Positions 44,827-55,921 are shown, counted from the first letter of the stretch. The stretch: 64,000 nucleotides of DNA from Bacillota bacterium (GCA_017889635.1 JAGGAC010000003.1:62001-126000); one strand, 5' to 3'. Translations and numbers: made by a program. The notes: a model not told the origin generated them from the letters alone.

Positions 44827-45144
44827 ATGCTATATTTCGTGCTGGCGTTGGTCTTTATGTTAGTTGTTACGGTTTTCGCTGTTCAAAATGCGCTACCTGT
44901 AACGGTTGGCTTTTTGTACTGGAGTTTTGAAACGTCTTTGGTTATTGTAATATTATGCGCAGCTATTTTTGGTGCGTTGGCGGCGACTTCCATCTCTGTG
45001 CCCGTTCAGATACGTTTACGCTGGGAGTTAAGAAAGGCGAGACAACGTTCGGGAGAACTGGAGACACATAACTATATGTTGAAAAGCAAACTTGAGCTTT
45101 TAGATCCACAAGTTACAGCAAAGGATGGCGGGGCTAAAGATTAA
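44827..45144 (+). CDS. LapA-like (DUF1049) membrane protein
   Basis: A 105-residue protein with two N-terminal membrane segments (about 1-20 and 37-60) carrying the family signature VFAVQNALPVTVGF, followed by a basic coiled-coil tail (WELRKARQRSGELE). Relatives (LapA/YciS) assist lipopolysaccharide assembly in Gram-negatives; the role in Bacillota is not known. ATG at 44827 with GGTGGTGA is preferred over the ATG at 44797. Confidence 0.75.
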   Translation: MLYFVLALVFMLVVTVFAVQNALPVTVGFLYWSFETSLVIVILCAAIFGALAATSISVPVQIRLRWELRKARQRSGELETHNYMLKSKLELLDPQVTAKDGGAKD

Positions 45145-45187
45145 CGTTAGATTAGGATATAGCACAGGAGGATTGGTGTAAATAAAC

Positions 45188-47737
45188 ATGTTTAAACCAG
45201 CGAAATTATGGCGCTTTTTCACTGATCGTCCTGATTTAACGGAAACAATCAGTAAAGCGCTGGGCATTTCACCGATTGTGGCTAAGGTGATGGTTAATCG
45301 GGGGATTACTAGCCCAGCCGAAGCCAAAACTTTTTTGTTTGGCAGTTCTGAAGTGTTGGCAGATCCATGTCTTATGTCTGGAATGGACAGGGCGGTAGAA
45401 CGGATAAAATATGCTATTAGCGAACGGCAAAAAATTGTGATTTATGGCGATTATGATGTTGATGGTGTTACTGCTACTGCGCTTGTTTACCGAGTATTAT
45501 CGCGGTTAGGCGCAGTTGTTGATTACTATGTACCTGAACGACAAACCGAAGGATATGGTCTAAATAATGTGGCGCTGGAGAATATATATCAGTCAGGAAC
45601 ATGTTTAGTTGTTACTGTAGACTGTGGAATTAGTGCCTCTGCGGAGGTGGCTAATATGGCTGGTAGGCTGGATATCATCATTACTGATCATCACCAGCCA
45701 CCTGAAGTATTGCCATCCGCATTGGCCATTCTGAATCCCAAGCTGTCTGACGATGTTTATCCTGATAAGAATTTAGCTGGGGTCGGGGTGGCTTTTAAAC
45801 TTTGCCAGGCTTTGTGGCAAAGTATTAATGGAACTACTGAAGTGTTTATGGACTATCTTGATTTGGTGGCTGTAGGAACCATTGCCGACGTTGCGCCAAT
45901 TATTGGTGAAAATAGGATACTGGTTAAGCTTGGGTTAGATAAATTAGCGTTGTCACCGAACTTAGGATTGAAGGCACTCAGTTCGGTTTGTGGTCTGAAG
46001 CCTCCAGATATTGATGCTGGAAAAGTTGGTTTTGTTATTGGACCGCGTCTTAATGCCGCGGGAAGAGTAAGTCATGCTGCCATAGGCGTAGAACTTTTGA
46101 TTACTGAGGACATACAACAGGCGTCCGAAATTGCAACTGACCTTGAAAATGAAAATAGCTGTCGCCAGATGGTGGAGAAAGAGGTATTAGCTGAGGCTGA
46201 GGCCAAACTAGCTGCGATTGATCTAAAAAATGAAAAAGTGCTGGTGCTTGCTGAAGAGGGCTGGCATTCAGGCGTTATTGGTATTGTCGCTTCACGACTG
46301 GTTGAAAAGTTTTATCGTCCGGTAGTTATGATTAGTATTCAGGATGGTATTGGAAAAGGATCATGCCGTAGTATCCCAGGATTTAATATTTATCAGGCTT
46401 TAAAAGAGTGCGATGATCTTTTACTTCGTTACGGCGGTCATGCTCAAGCTGCAGGCCTCAGTGTGGACGAGTCTGCTATTGAGCTTTTGCGAGAGCGGCT
46501 TAATGGAGTTGCTGCTGATTGGTTAAGTGAAGAAGACTATCACCAAGTTATTAAGGTTGATGCCTGCGTTGCTTTAGCTGATATTAGTAGTGTTTTTTTG
46601 GAGCAGTTAGCCTGTCTTGAACCGCATGGAATTGGTAATCCTAGCCCGGTTTTTATGACTGAAGACCTTGCGGTAGCTGATGCCAAAGCAATAGGGCGCG
46701 AAGGCCGACATTTAAAGCTGCGGGTGAAAGGTGAACAGGTCGCTGTGGACGTTGTTGCATGGAATATGGGAGATCTAGCTGCTGAATTGGAAATAGGCGA
46801 TTGCGTCGATTTGGCTTTTTTACCGGAGTATAACGAATGGCAAGGGCGGCGAAAACTGCAGCTTAAAGCACGTGATATTTTGATGAAAAATAGCATGCCT
46901 AACCATGTGTCATTGATTGATGCGCGAGATGTTAGCAATAAAACGGCATATTGCATTGAGGTAATAAAGGCATCTAAACAGACGATTGTAGTGACGGACA
47001 GCCGTCGGCAAGCGGTACAGCTTAGTCGTGACCTGCGTTTGCTATTACCAGATGACCGGCGACAGATTTATTATTATCATGATTTAATGACCGATAATAT
47101 GAAAAAGAGGATTATTTCTCGCTGGCAAACCGGCGAATTTGGGATATTGATTTGGAGCGGTGAGGAAATCCCAGGTGGCGCTGCTGAATATATCTTATAT
47201 AATGTGCCATCGTCGCGTCATATATTTAACCGGCTTTGTGCTGGTTTTTTTCAAGGTCAGTGTCCGGTGAGAATGCACTTTTTATTTGGCGCAGCCAATG
47301 CAAAAGCTTTGACGTCCGAGCTTACCACTTTGTTTCCTGATAGGTTAGCAGTAGGTCGCGTATATCTGTTTTTAAAAGGAACAGTTCAGTGTGGGCAATC
47401 GCCATTTTTGACTGCTGAGAAAATAGCGGCAATAATTAGCGAACGCGGACAAGGAAAGTTGGCTCCAAGCGCTGTTGCCGCAGCACTAAAAATATTGGAG
47501 GAATTAGCGCTCCTTCGGAGAAATGAAACGGTTCTTAGCCAAAAAATTGAGCTGTTGCCGGAACCCAAGGAAAAACTTGATATAGAAGCTTCGCTAACTT
47601 ATCGTAAAGAAATGGTTGCTCGGAGGGAACGACAACAATTTGCTGAGGAAATGGCATATATGCCGCTAGAAAAGTTATGGCGGCAAGCTATTGAATTTAC
47701 AGGAGGGTTAAGCCATGGAATGGAAGAATTTGATTAG
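45188..47737 (+). CDS. recJ: Single-stranded-DNA-specific exonuclease RecJ
   Basis: An 849-residue DHH-family 5'-3' exonuclease acting in recombination and repair. The metal-binding motifs are present: YGDYDVDG (D88, D90, D92), TVDCG and DHH (D167-H169), plus the DHHA1 domain with [11 protein letters not shown] and the HAQAAG block. It is about 270 residues longer than E. coli RecJ; the extra C-terminal part (about 560-849) resembles a degenerate helicase-like segment ([16 protein letters not shown]), as in Firmicute RecJ. Overlaps apt by 23 bases. Confidence 0.93.
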   Translation: MFKPAKLWRFFTDRPDLTETISKALGISPIVAKVMVNRGITSPAEAKTFLFGSSEVLADPCLMSGMDRAVERIKYAISERQKIVIYGDYDVDGVTATALVYRVLSRLGAVVDYYVPERQTEGYGLNNVALENIYQSGTCLVVTVDCGISASAEVANMAGRLDIIITDHHQPPEVLPSALAILNPKLSDDVYPDKNLAGVGVAFKLCQALWQSINGTTEVFMDYLDLVAVGTIADVAPIIGENRILVKLGLDKLALSPNLGLKALSSVCGLKPPDIDAGKVGFVIGPRLNAAGRVSHAAIGVELLITEDIQQASEIATDLENENSCRQMVEKEVLAEAEAKLAAIDLKNEKVLVLAEEGWHSGVIGIVASRLVEKFYRPVVMISIQDGIGKGSCRSIPGFNIYQALKECDDLLLRYGGHAQAAGLSVDESAIELLRERLNGVAADWLSEEDYHQVIKVDACVALADISSVFLEQLACLEPHGIGNPSPVFMTEDLAVADAKAIGREGRHLKLRVKGEQVAVDVVAWNMGDLAAELEIGDCVDLAFLPEYNEWQGRRKLQLKARDILMKNSMPNHVSLIDARDVSNKTAYCIEVIKASKQTIVVTDSRRQAVQLSRDLRLLLPDDRRQIYYYHDLMTDNMKKRIISRWQTGEFGILIWSGEEIPGGAAEYILYNVPSSRHIFNRLCAGFFQGQCPVRMHFLFGAANAKALTSELTTLFPDRLAVGRVYLFLKGTVQCGQSPFLTAEKIAAIISERGQGKLAPSAVAAALKILEELALLRRNETVLSQKIELLPEPKEKLDIEASLTYRKEMVARRERQQFAEEMAYMPLEKLWRQAIEFTGGLSHGMEEFD

Positions 47738-48227
47738 AGTTGTTTACGATTTTCCTGAACCGGGCATCAGGTTTAAGGATATTACTACACTGTTGAAGAA
47801 CGGTCCTGCCTTTAGACAAGCTATTGATGTTTTGGTTAATAATTATAAAGATGAAGGAATCGACCTTGTTATTGGCCCAGAAGCCCGAGGTTTTGCTGTA
47901 GGAGCTCCTGTTGCCTACGCTCTTGGTGTTGGCTTTGTGCCGGTGCGTAAACCTGGTAAGCTACCTGCGGAAAAGCTTAGTTATGAGTATAGTCTTGAAT
48001 ATGGCAAAGATGCGCTGGAAATCCATACGGATGCTATTACTCCCGGACAGCGTGTGCTATTAGTAGATGATCTTTTGGCTACCGGTGGAACAACAAAAGC
48101 GGCTATCGAAATGGTGGAGAAGTTAGGCGGTAAAGTTGTTGGAACAGCATTTTTGATTGAACTTGGTTCTCTAAAAGGACGGGAACTAATTTCTGGCTAT
48201 CCAGTATTCTCTTTAGTACAGTATTAA
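47715..48227 (+). CDS. apt: Adenine phosphoribosyltransferase
   Basis: A 170-residue purine salvage enzyme making AMP from adenine and PRPP. PRPP motif [16 protein letters not shown] lies at about 118-133; the N-terminal [12 protein letters not shown] is typical. AGGAGGG within the recJ end serves as ribosome site. recJ-apt-relA is the classic Firmicute order. Confidence 0.95.
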   Translation: MEWKNLIRVVYDFPEPGIRFKDITTLLKNGPAFRQAIDVLVNNYKDEGIDLVIGPEARGFAVGAPVAYALGVGFVPVRKPGKLPAEKLSYEYSLEYGKDALEIHTDAITPGQRVLLVDDLLATGGTTKAAIEMVEKLGGKVVGTAFLIELGSLKGRELISGYPVFSLVQY

Positions 48228-48258
48228 TATTCAAGAGGTCCCGGCATGGAGGGTTAAG

Positions 48259-50469
48259 ATGAGCAGTGTAACTAAGAATAAAATGATGAAACTAATTAAC
48301 CAAATAAAAAATTATCAGCCTGACGCGCCGGTGGCAATAGTAGAAAGAGCATTTTATTATGCTGACACAGCTCATGAAGGCCAACGGAGGGTTTCTGGTG
48401 AGAAATATATTTCTCACCCTCTTGGAGTAGCCCAAATTCTGGCCGAGTTGCAACTCGATACTACGACCATTACTGCTTCACTCTTGCATGATGTCGTGGA
48501 AGATACTAAAGTATCAGCAGAAGATGTGGAGAAGGAGTTTGGCAAGGAAGTAGCCATGCTTGTGGACGGGGTTACTAAACTAAGCCGCATGGAATATAAA
48601 TCCAAGGAAGAGCAACAATTAGAGAATTATCGGAAGATGTTTCTGGCTATGGCCAAGGATATTAGGGTCGTTCTTATTAAATTGGCGGATCGGCTTCATA
48701 ATATGCGGACTTTGAAGTTTATGCCGCAGGAAAAACAGAAAGCAACTGCGCGGGAAACGTTGGAGATTTATGCGCCACTAGGGCATCGTCTAGGCATTTA
48801 TAATATTAAGTGGGAACTTGAAGACTTGGCGTTTCGTTATCTGGAGCCAGAAGCATACTATGATTTGGTGGAGCAGGTTCAGGAGAAACGCCGAGAGCGA
48901 GAAAACCTAATTGAAGAAGCGGTTAAAACACTACGCGAGCGTCTAGGCGCGGTTGGGATTAAGTCAGAAATCCAAGGACGGCCCAAAAACTTTTATAGTA
49001 TTTATAAAAAGATGAAGAAGGACGATAAAGATATTGGTGAAATATATGACTTGTCAGCAGTAAGGGTTATTGTTGATACGGTTAAAGACTGCTATGGGGC
49101 ATTAGGGATGGTTCATACCCTATGGAAGCCAATGCCGATGCGGTTTAAGGACTTTATTGCTATGCCAAAATCTAATATGTATCAATCTCTTCATACCACT
49201 GTCATTGGCCCAAATGGTCGACCACTGGAAATTCAGATCAGAACGTGGGATATGCACCGTACTTCAGAGTATGGTATAGCTGCACACTGGAAGTATAAAG
49301 AAGGTGTGGGTAAAGGCAATGATAAGAGCTACGATCAAAAACTTTCGTGGCTCAGACAGCTATTAGAGTGGCAACAGGACTTGCGCGATCCGCGGTCGTT
49401 TATGGAGACGCTTAGACTTGATGTTTTGACTGATGAGGTATTCGTTTTTACTCCACGAGGTGACGTCATTGATTTACCAGCAGGATCAGTGCCGGTAGAT
49501 TTTGCTTATCGCATTCATACTGATGTTGGACATCGTTGCGTAGGGGCTAGGGTTAACGGCAAAATAGTACCATTGGAATATAAATTAACCAACGGCGATA
49601 TCGTGGAAATAATAACTACCAAGCAAGGCAACGGTCCTAGTCGTGACTGGATAAATATCGCAGCTTCCTCAGACACTAAAAATAAAATTAGAGCTTGGTT
49701 TAAAAAAGAAAAACGCGAGGAAAACATTTCCAAAGGCCGGGAAATGATTGAGAAGGAAAGCAAGCGGCTGGGGTATGATTGGCACGAGCTTACAAAAGGT
49801 GATCGCCTAGTAGAAGTAGCTAAAAAACTAAACATTACTACCGAAGATGATCTTTTAGCTGCAATTGGCTATGGCGGCGTAACGTTACATGGTGTAATGA
49901 CTAAGCTTATTGAAGCCCATAAGCGGGAGCAACGATTAGCCAATCCTCAGGATCTTAAGTCGGTGTTAAATGATCTAAAGCCAAAGCGAGCCGCAAGCAA
50001 GGCAAGTCATGGCATTTTAGTCAAAGGTGAAACAGGAGTAATGGTTAGATTAGCCCGTTGCTGTAATCCAGTGCCAGGCGATGTTATTGTCGGTTATATT
50101 ACCCGCGGTCGGGGAGTATCAGTTCATCGAGCCGACTGCAGTAATATTCTTAATAACCGTGAGGAATTTGAACGGATGATAGAAGTAGAATGGGATATTA
50201 TAGGAACTAATTTGTATTACGTTCCTATTGAGATAAGTTGCGCTGACCGAGCGGGAGTACTTTCTGAAATATTGATGGTGGCCTCAGAGACTAAAAATAA
50301 CGTAAGCTCTTTGAAAGCTAACACTTTTAAAAATAAACTGGCGGTTATCAGCCTTAGCATTGAAGTCGGCAATTTGACTCAATTGGAACAAATCATGACC
50401 AAGATGCGCAAAGTAAAGGATGTATACAGTGTCCGGCGTACTTCTCCTTTGACTGGAGGTACAAACTAA
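48259..50469 (+). CDS. relA: Bifunctional (p)ppGpp synthetase/hydrolase (RSH)
   Basis: A 736-residue stringent-response enzyme. An HD hydrolase domain (HEGQRRVSGEKYISHP, LLHDVVEDTKV, about 34-85) is followed by the synthetase domain (EIYDLSAVRVIV near 258), TGS (about 390-450), a zinc/helical domain and the C-terminal ACT domain with a CCNPVPGD Cys pair. Both hydrolase and synthetase residues look intact, so it is a bifunctional Rel. Ends overlapping dtd by one base. Confidence 0.95.
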   Translation: MSSVTKNKMMKLINQIKNYQPDAPVAIVERAFYYADTAHEGQRRVSGEKYISHPLGVAQILAELQLDTTTITASLLHDVVEDTKVSAEDVEKEFGKEVAMLVDGVTKLSRMEYKSKEEQQLENYRKMFLAMAKDIRVVLIKLADRLHNMRTLKFMPQEKQKATARETLEIYAPLGHRLGIYNIKWELEDLAFRYLEPEAYYDLVEQVQEKRRERENLIEEAVKTLRERLGAVGIKSEIQGRPKNFYSIYKKMKKDDKDIGEIYDLSAVRVIVDTVKDCYGALGMVHTLWKPMPMRFKDFIAMPKSNMYQSLHTTVIGPNGRPLEIQIRTWDMHRTSEYGIAAHWKYKEGVGKGNDKSYDQKLSWLRQLLEWQQDLRDPRSFMETLRLDVLTDEVFVFTPRGDVIDLPAGSVPVDFAYRIHTDVGHRCVGARVNGKIVPLEYKLTNGDIVEIITTKQGNGPSRDWINIAASSDTKNKIRAWFKKEKREENISKGREMIEKESKRLGYDWHELTKGDRLVEVAKKLNITTEDDLLAAIGYGGVTLHGVMTKLIEAHKREQRLANPQDLKSVLNDLKPKRAASKASHGILVKGETGVMVRLARCCNPVPGDVIVGYITRGRGVSVHRADCSNILNNREEFERMIEVEWDIIGTNLYYVPIEISCADRAGVLSEILMVASETKNNVSSLKANTFKNKLAVISLSIEVGNLTQLEQIMTKMRKVKDVYSVRRTSPLTGGTN

Positions 50470-50918
50470 TGCGAGCTGTAGTTCAAAGAACAAAGACAGC
50501 CTCAGTTGCTGTAGATGGAGAAGTAATTGCTAATATAAGCCTTGGCTTAACAGTGCTTTTAGGTGTTGGCCAAGATGATAATGACCAGGATGCATGGTAT
50601 TTGGCAGAAAAGGTTGCTAAATTGCGCGTTTTTCCTGATATTGATGCTAAAATGAATTTATCACTTCTGGACATTAAGGGTGAACTATTGGTTATTTCTC
50701 AGTTTACTATTTATGGTGACTGCCGTAAGGGGCGGCGTCCCGGGTTTAGTAGTGCTGCTTCGCCTGAAAAAGCAATGAAGCTGTATGAGTTATTCATTCA
50801 ATATTGTAAAGAGATTGGAATAAAAACTTCAAGTGGCCGATTTCAGGCCGATATGACAGTAAACCTCGTTAATTATGGTCCAGTAACGTTGCTCTTAGAT
50901 AGTAAACGACAATTTTAA
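50469..50918 (+). CDS. dtd: D-aminoacyl-tRNA deacylase
   Basis: A 149-residue enzyme that removes D-amino acids from tRNA. Signatures: MRAVVQRTKTASV at the N-terminus, SQFTIYGDCRKGRRPGF (about 77-93, cut here as SQFTIYGD and KGRRPGF) and the C-terminal NYGPVTLLLDS of the dimer. Coupled to relA by the overlapping ATG. Confidence 0.93.
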   Translation: MRAVVQRTKTASVAVDGEVIANISLGLTVLLGVGQDDNDQDAWYLAEKVAKLRVFPDIDAKMNLSLLDIKGELLVISQFTIYGDCRKGRRPGFSSAASPEKAMKLYELFIQYCKEIGIKTSSGRFQADMTVNLVNYGPVTLLLDSKRQF

Positions 50919-50933
50919 AAAGGGGATGAATAA

Positions 50934-51557
50934 ATGAAAATAATTGATTTGCAAGTAGGATTTATTGGAACAAACTGTTATATCGTTTATGACGATGAAT
51001 CTAAATTAGCGGTGGTTATTGATCCAGGTGGAAGCGATCAAGAGATTTTGGCGATTATCAAGCGTGAGAACCTTAGTGTGAAGTATATTATTAATACCCA
51101 TGGTCATGTTGACCATATTACCGCTAATCTCCGGATAAAAGATGCCACTGCTGCGCCGATACTGATTCATGAGGCTGATGCTGAAATGCTTATTGATCCA
51201 AGGAGTAATATGTCAGCAATGATGGGCGGTATTGGTGCTAGCTGCGGTCCTGCCGACTATGTTTTAAAAGACGGTGATGCTATTGAGTTCGGTAACATTA
51301 AACTTAATGTAATTCATACACCGGGGCATACGCCGGGCGGGATTTGTTTACTTAGCGGTAATATTTTATTTAGCGGTGACACATTGTTTGAAATGTCTGT
51401 TGGCCGCAGTGACTTCCCTGGTGGTTCGCATAAAGAGCTTATTACCAGCATAAAAGATAAGTTAATGCTGCTTGCGGATGACACCAAGGTGTTACCAGGT
51501 CACGGAGCAGCTACAACAATTGGAGATGAACGAAAAATGAATCCCTTTATCCAATAA
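50934..51557 (+). CDS. MBL-fold metallohydrolase (GloB-like)
   Basis: A 207-residue zinc hydrolase with THGHVDH (H56, H58, D60, H61), the metal His in HTPGHTPGG (about 127), FSGDTLFE and PGHG. The structure is that of glyoxalase II-like thioesterases; the real substrate is unknown. It lies directly after dtd in most Firmicutes. Confidence 0.88.
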   Translation: MKIIDLQVGFIGTNCYIVYDDESKLAVVIDPGGSDQEILAIIKRENLSVKYIINTHGHVDHITANLRIKDATAAPILIHEADAEMLIDPRSNMSAMMGGIGASCGPADYVLKDGDAIEFGNIKLNVIHTPGHTPGGICLLSGNILFSGDTLFEMSVGRSDFPGGSHKELITSIKDKLMLLADDTKVLPGHGAATTIGDERKMNPFIQ

Positions 51558-51634
51558 AACTCAGGCTGGTACTAAAGGTCCAACTCTTTCGCATTCGTAA
51601 AGGATCGGCTACTATCCTGTTAGGGAGTGATAAA

Positions 51635-52666
51635 GTGGCCAAGTTTATTATATGGTTAAGGGTTGCAATTGTTATTGGCGGTCTGTATTTATTAAGCCAA
51701 ATGACGTCGGTTTATCTGCCGATTATTTTAGCAGTGGTTGCGGCGTTTATTTTGAATCCCTTGGTGAATATGCTTACTAGTGTCAGACTATGGCCATTTA
51801 ACCTCAACATATCTCGAGGTATGGCCTCCTTTTTAGCGATTATTGCGGCTGGGGTAGTATTTCTTCTAGTTGTGACATTGATTTTTGCGCCATTTATCCG
51901 TGAATTTAATTTATTTGTTGGTAGCTTACCTGAATTGGTTCAGAAAATGCAGGATTTCGCCGGAGTTGTGGAGTTAAAAACCAGTTCAGTTGATTTACCC
52001 GCCAATCTACGGAATTTGATTGATCAAAGTATGGCTGGTGTGGCCGCATATATAGCGGCGGTTGCTAAAACGGTGCTTAATGTTACACTAGGTTTAGCAA
52101 CGAAGATTGTTGAATTGGTTGTTGTCCCAGTATTAACATTTTACTTTCTCCGCGACTGGCGTGAATTAAGAGATTTTATTTTGGCTGCTCTGCCACATTC
52201 TAGCCGTGCTAACGGTAAAAAGATTGTGGAAGAGATGTCGCTGGTGATAAGCGGCTATATTCGCGGACAGGTGACACTAAGTGTCATTATTGGCGGGCTG
52301 GTCTTTAGTGGCATGTATTTTCTTAATGTCAATTATCCATTGGTGCTGGGGCTTTTAGCCACAATTACTGAAACAATCCCAATAATCGGGCCGATTATTG
52401 GAGCTGCGCCTGCTGTTTTCTTTGCGTATCTCATATCACCGGCGTTAGCGGTAAAGGTTATTGTATTTTATGTAATAATTCACCAGATGGAGAATCATAT
52501 TTTGGTGCCAAATGTTATGGGACATACCATTGATCTTCATCCGGTAACCGTAATTATCAGCCTACTTGTCGGCGGAGAGCTTTTGGGGATAGCGGGAATG
52601 ATTCTGGCGGTGCCAGTAGTGGCGCTTTTAAAGGTTTTTCTTAGACATATTTGGTTTCACGATTGA
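51635..52666 (+). CDS. AI-2E-family (PerM/YtvI-like) permease
   Basis: A 343-residue membrane protein of the AI-2E/PerM family with about eight segments; typical block PLVLGLLATITETIPIIGPIIGA. Some members move autoinducer-2 or help sodium/proton exchange; substrate not predictable. GTG start behind TAGGGAG. Followed 17 bases later by the Fur-family gene. Confidence 0.82.
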   Translation: MAKFIIWLRVAIVIGGLYLLSQMTSVYLPIILAVVAAFILNPLVNMLTSVRLWPFNLNISRGMASFLAIIAAGVVFLLVVTLIFAPFIREFNLFVGSLPELVQKMQDFAGVVELKTSSVDLPANLRNLIDQSMAGVAAYIAAVAKTVLNVTLGLATKIVELVVVPVLTFYFLRDWRELRDFILAALPHSSRANGKKIVEEMSLVISGYIRGQVTLSVIIGGLVFSGMYFLNVNYPLVLGLLATITETIPIIGPIIGAAPAVFFAYLISPALAVKVIVFYVIIHQMENHILVPNVMGHTIDLHPVTVIISLLVGGELLGIAGMILAVPVVALLKVFLRHIWFHD

Positions 52667-52683
52667 TGAGAGGGGGTGGGTTG

Positions 52684-53133
52684 ATGACCATCAATATGAA
52701 TGATTTAAAGCACATGTTTCGTGACCGGCAATACAAAATGACATCCCAGCGTCAAATTATCCTGCAGACCTTTCTTGATCACTCCGAACAACACCTGAGT
52801 GCTGAAGACATCTACGGGATTGTCCGCAAGGTAGCGCCTGAGCTAGGTTTGGCAACGGTTTACCGTACTCTTGAATTACTCAGTGATTTAGATGTTCTAC
52901 AAAAGATAGATTTTGGGGATGGGCGGCACCGTTACGAGATTAATGAAAATAGTTCCCCGCATCACCACCATCATCTTATTTGTCTGGCGTGTGGCAATGT
53001 TAGAGAATTCGAAGATGATTTGTTAGAGTCACTGGAAAATGCAGTGGCGCTAAAAAGCAATTTTACTATTATTGACCACCAATTGAAGTTCTATGGGTAT
53101 TGCGGGGAGTGTCGAGTAAAAAGTGAAGATTAG
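52684..53133 (+). CDS. fur: Fur-family metal-dependent regulator
   Basis: A 149-residue Fur/PerR/Zur protein: N-terminal winged helix (LGLATVYRTLELLSD), metal loop SPHHHHHLICLAC (residues about 92-104), and two structural zinc CxxC pairs (CLAC and CGEC). The exact metal (iron, zinc, peroxide sensing) cannot be told from this. ATG at 52684 has AGAGGGGGTG. Overlaps hemZ by 11 bases, suggesting a link to heme or iron balance. Confidence 0.88.
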   Translation: MTINMNDLKHMFRDRQYKMTSQRQIILQTFLDHSEQHLSAEDIYGIVRKVAPELGLATVYRTLELLSDLDVLQKIDFGDGRHRYEINENSSPHHHHHLICLACGNVREFEDDLLESLENAVALKSNFTIIDHQLKFYGYCGECRVKSED

Positions 53134-54619
53134 CGGATACAGGTCTTATGATGACGGCTTTGAAGATGTGGTAGCCGATATGATGGCCCTGTTCGAAATT
53201 CCGGCACTGGATGTTTCGATGGACATGTTGCCAGCCAATATCATTATTGTAAGTAGTAGGATAGTTGGCGGCGAACAGCCTTCGATTCTGTCAAAGTTAA
53301 GTTATACTGATGACAATGGTTATTTGATGGCTGTAGAAAGAATGAGTCCTAAAAGCCAACCAGGTGAACATTTTAAGTCTGCGATAAAGCGTCTGGTGAG
53401 GCTTAATCTTTTAGCGCTATTGAAGGAAGTAACCGGCAAAAATCCAGGACCATGGGGAATTATGCGTGGCGTTCGCCCAACAAAAATTGTTCACCGCCTG
53501 CTTGATGAAGGTCTAGATAATGATGAAGTTGTTCGACGGCTGGAGAATGACTACGCGATAGTTAGCAAGAAAGCTCGTCTCTTAACCGAGATAGCATATC
53601 GGCAGAGGCGTTTTTTGCTTTTGCCGGAAGAAAAAAAGCGGATTAGTGTTTATGTTGGAATACCTTATTGTCTGTCACGCTGTCTATATTGCTCATTTCC
53701 TTCAGCAGTTTTACCGTTAGATCAAAATGAGGTGGAGAATTTTTTAACTGCGCTTGAGGCCGATGTTAAATCTGCTTCAAAATGTATTAAAAAGTTTGGT
53801 TTGACTGTGGATTCACTGTATGTAGGTGGAGGTACTCCTACTAGTCTAGCGGAAGAAGATTTCGTGCGGATGCTGCATTTGGTTAGATCAGAGCTTGTAA
53901 GCACGTCTACTAGGGAATTTACTGTAGAGGCAGGTCGGCCGGACAGCACTAGTGATGACAAAATTCTTGTTATGCGCGAAGTTGGTGTTACAAGGGTAAG
54001 TGTTAATCCGCAGAGCATGCAGGAAAAAACTTTAAAACTTATTGGACGAAACCATAATGTCCGCGATATAATAGTCATGTTCAAAAAAATTCGTAAGATT
54101 GGTATACCTGTTATTAATATGGATATAATCGTCGGTTTACCGGGGGAGACGGTAGCTGATTTGGCACAAACTATGGAACAGATAGCAGCATTGGCTCCCG
54201 ACAACCTGACTGTACATACATTAGCTCTTAAACGCGGGTCGATTTTAAAAGAAAACGTCGGGTTCTTGGTATTATCAGAGAAGCAAATTGCGGCTGATAT
54301 GATGGCAATTGCCGAAAGCTATGCCATAAAGCTTGGCATGGTTCCTTATTATTTATACCGGCAAAAAAATATGGCCGGAAACTTAGAGAATATTGGCTAC
54401 GCTATTCCGGAAAAAGAATGTCTGTACAACATCCAGATGATTGAAGAACGTCAAACGATAATCGGAATCGGTCCAACAGCGGCAACCAAGGCTGTTGTTC
54501 CAGGAGATTATAAGCTTACAAGTATCTATAATCCCAAAGATATTCGCTCGTATATTGGTAATCTGAATAATTATCTGGAGCGGCGCGAAGCGCTCTTGGC
54601 AAAATTGTTTGAGTCCTGA
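53123..54619 (+). CDS. hemZ: Oxygen-independent coproporphyrinogen III oxidase-like radical SAM protein
   Basis: A 498-residue radical SAM protein of the HemZ type. The cluster motif CLSRCLYC (CxxxCxxC) is near residue 190, followed by YVGGGTPTS and the HemN-type C-terminal region (PYYLYRQKNMAGNLENIGYA, given here as PYYLYRQK). The N-terminal 170 residues are extra relative to HemN. It would act in heme biosynthesis, or use heme as a carrier; the true HemN role is not certain. GTG start inside the fur stop. Confidence 0.85.
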   Translation: MKISGYRSYDDGFEDVVADMMALFEIPALDVSMDMLPANIIIVSSRIVGGEQPSILSKLSYTDDNGYLMAVERMSPKSQPGEHFKSAIKRLVRLNLLALLKEVTGKNPGPWGIMRGVRPTKIVHRLLDEGLDNDEVVRRLENDYAIVSKKARLLTEIAYRQRRFLLLPEEKKRISVYVGIPYCLSRCLYCSFPSAVLPLDQNEVENFLTALEADVKSASKCIKKFGLTVDSLYVGGGTPTSLAEEDFVRMLHLVRSELVSTSTREFTVEAGRPDSTSDDKILVMREVGVTRVSVNPQSMQEKTLKLIGRNHNVRDIIVMFKKIRKIGIPVINMDIIVGLPGETVADLAQTMEQIAALAPDNLTVHTLALKRGSILKENVGFLVLSEKQIAADMMAIAESYAIKLGMVPYYLYRQKNMAGNLENIGYAIPEKECLYNIQMIEERQTIIGIGPTAATKAVVPGDYKLTSIYNPKDIRSYIGNLNNYLERREALLAKLFES

Positions 54620-54631
54620 GGAGGAGTAATA

Positions 54632-55921
54632 ATGGAAATCGGAGCCCCACGCGGCACAAAAGATATATTGCCTGCCAGTTCGCTGCACTGGCAGTATGTC
54701 GAAGCGATGGTGCGAGCTATTTGCCGCACTTACGCGTATCAAGAAATTCGTACTCCGGTGTTTGAGCATACTGAGCTTTTTCAGCGCGGCATTGGCGAAA
54801 CTACTGATATTGTATCTAAAGAAATGTATACGTTTACTGATCGTGGTGGACGTAGTGTGACGTTAAGACCGGAAAATACGGCAGCGGTTGTACGGGCTTA
54901 TTTGGAGAATAAACTATACAGTGCTCCTCAGCCGACTAAACTATTCTATGTCGGTCCAATGTTTCGTTATGATCGACCGCAAGCCGGCAGACTTAGGCAG
55001 TTTCATCAGTTTGGTGTAGAGGCTATCGGGGCTAAAGGGCCTGGCATTGATGCCGAGATAATTCTTTTGGCGCAGCAATTCTTTCATCGTTTAGGATTAA
55101 AGGATTTGAAGCTTTACATAAATTCGGTCGGCTGCCCTAAGTGCCGACCAGTTTACCGCACTCGCCTGCAGCAAGCCCTCAGGGACAAGCTGCCTGAGCT
55201 TTGTGATGACTGTCGGTCACGTTTCGACCGTAATCCAATGCGGATTCTTGATTGCAAAAATGAAAAATGTAATGAACTTTCCCAGGGAGTACCGGAAATG
55301 ACGGATTGCCTGTGTGAGGAATGCGCGACCCACCTGACGGAGTTAAAGTCGCTGTTGACTGCCGCCGGAGCTAAATACGAACTCAATCCCCGGCTGGTAC
55401 GCGGATTGGATTATTATACTAAAACTGCTTTTGAGATACAGTATCCACCGCTAGGCGCACAAAGCGCAGTGTGTGGTGGCGGCCGCTATGACGGTCTAAT
55501 AGAGGAAATTGGCGGCGATCAAACTCCCGGTATCGGTTTTGCTATCGGTTTGGAACGAGTACTCCTGGCTCTAGAAAAACAAGGCATATTAGCTGATACA
55601 AAAGAAAGTATTATTGTTTATATCGCTGTGGCGGATAAAAACTGTCAGCCGTTGGCGTTTAATATGCTCACCAAAATGCGCCAGGCAAAAATAGCATGTG
55701 ATATGGATTATCTTGACCGCAGCCTTAAGGCTCAGTTTAAACAAGCGAACCGTAATATGGCACGGTTTGTGGCTGTCATTGGCGAAGCGGAAGCAGCTCA
55801 AAATAAAGTTGCGGTAAAAGACATGCAGTCAGGCGAGCAGTTCTTAATGACTGCAGAAGATTTTATAGAAAAAATACTAGCGGAGATGGAGGACGATGGT
55901 TTACGATGGACTCAATGTTAG
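54632..55921 (+). CDS. hisS: Histidyl-tRNA synthetase
   Basis: A 429-residue class II tRNA synthetase: motif 1 near GAPRGTKDILP, motif 2 MFRYDRPQAGRLRQFHQFG, histidine loops (LVRGLDYYTKTAFE) and motif 3 GIGFAIGLERVLLAL, with a C-terminal anticodon domain. GAGGAG precedes the ATG. Precedes aspS as in most Firmicutes. Confidence 0.96.
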   Translation: MEIGAPRGTKDILPASSLHWQYVEAMVRAICRTYAYQEIRTPVFEHTELFQRGIGETTDIVSKEMYTFTDRGGRSVTLRPENTAAVVRAYLENKLYSAPQPTKLFYVGPMFRYDRPQAGRLRQFHQFGVEAIGAKGPGIDAEIILLAQQFFHRLGLKDLKLYINSVGCPKCRPVYRTRLQQALRDKLPELCDDCRSRFDRNPMRILDCKNEKCNELSQGVPEMTDCLCEECATHLTELKSLLTAAGAKYELNPRLVRGLDYYTKTAFEIQYPPLGAQSAVCGGGRYDGLIEEIGGDQTPGIGFAIGLERVLLALEKQGILADTKESIIVYIAVADKNCQPLAFNMLTKMRQAKIACDMDYLDRSLKAQFKQANRNMARFVAVIGEAEAAQNKVAVKDMQSGEQFLMTAEDFIEKILAEMEDDGLRWTQC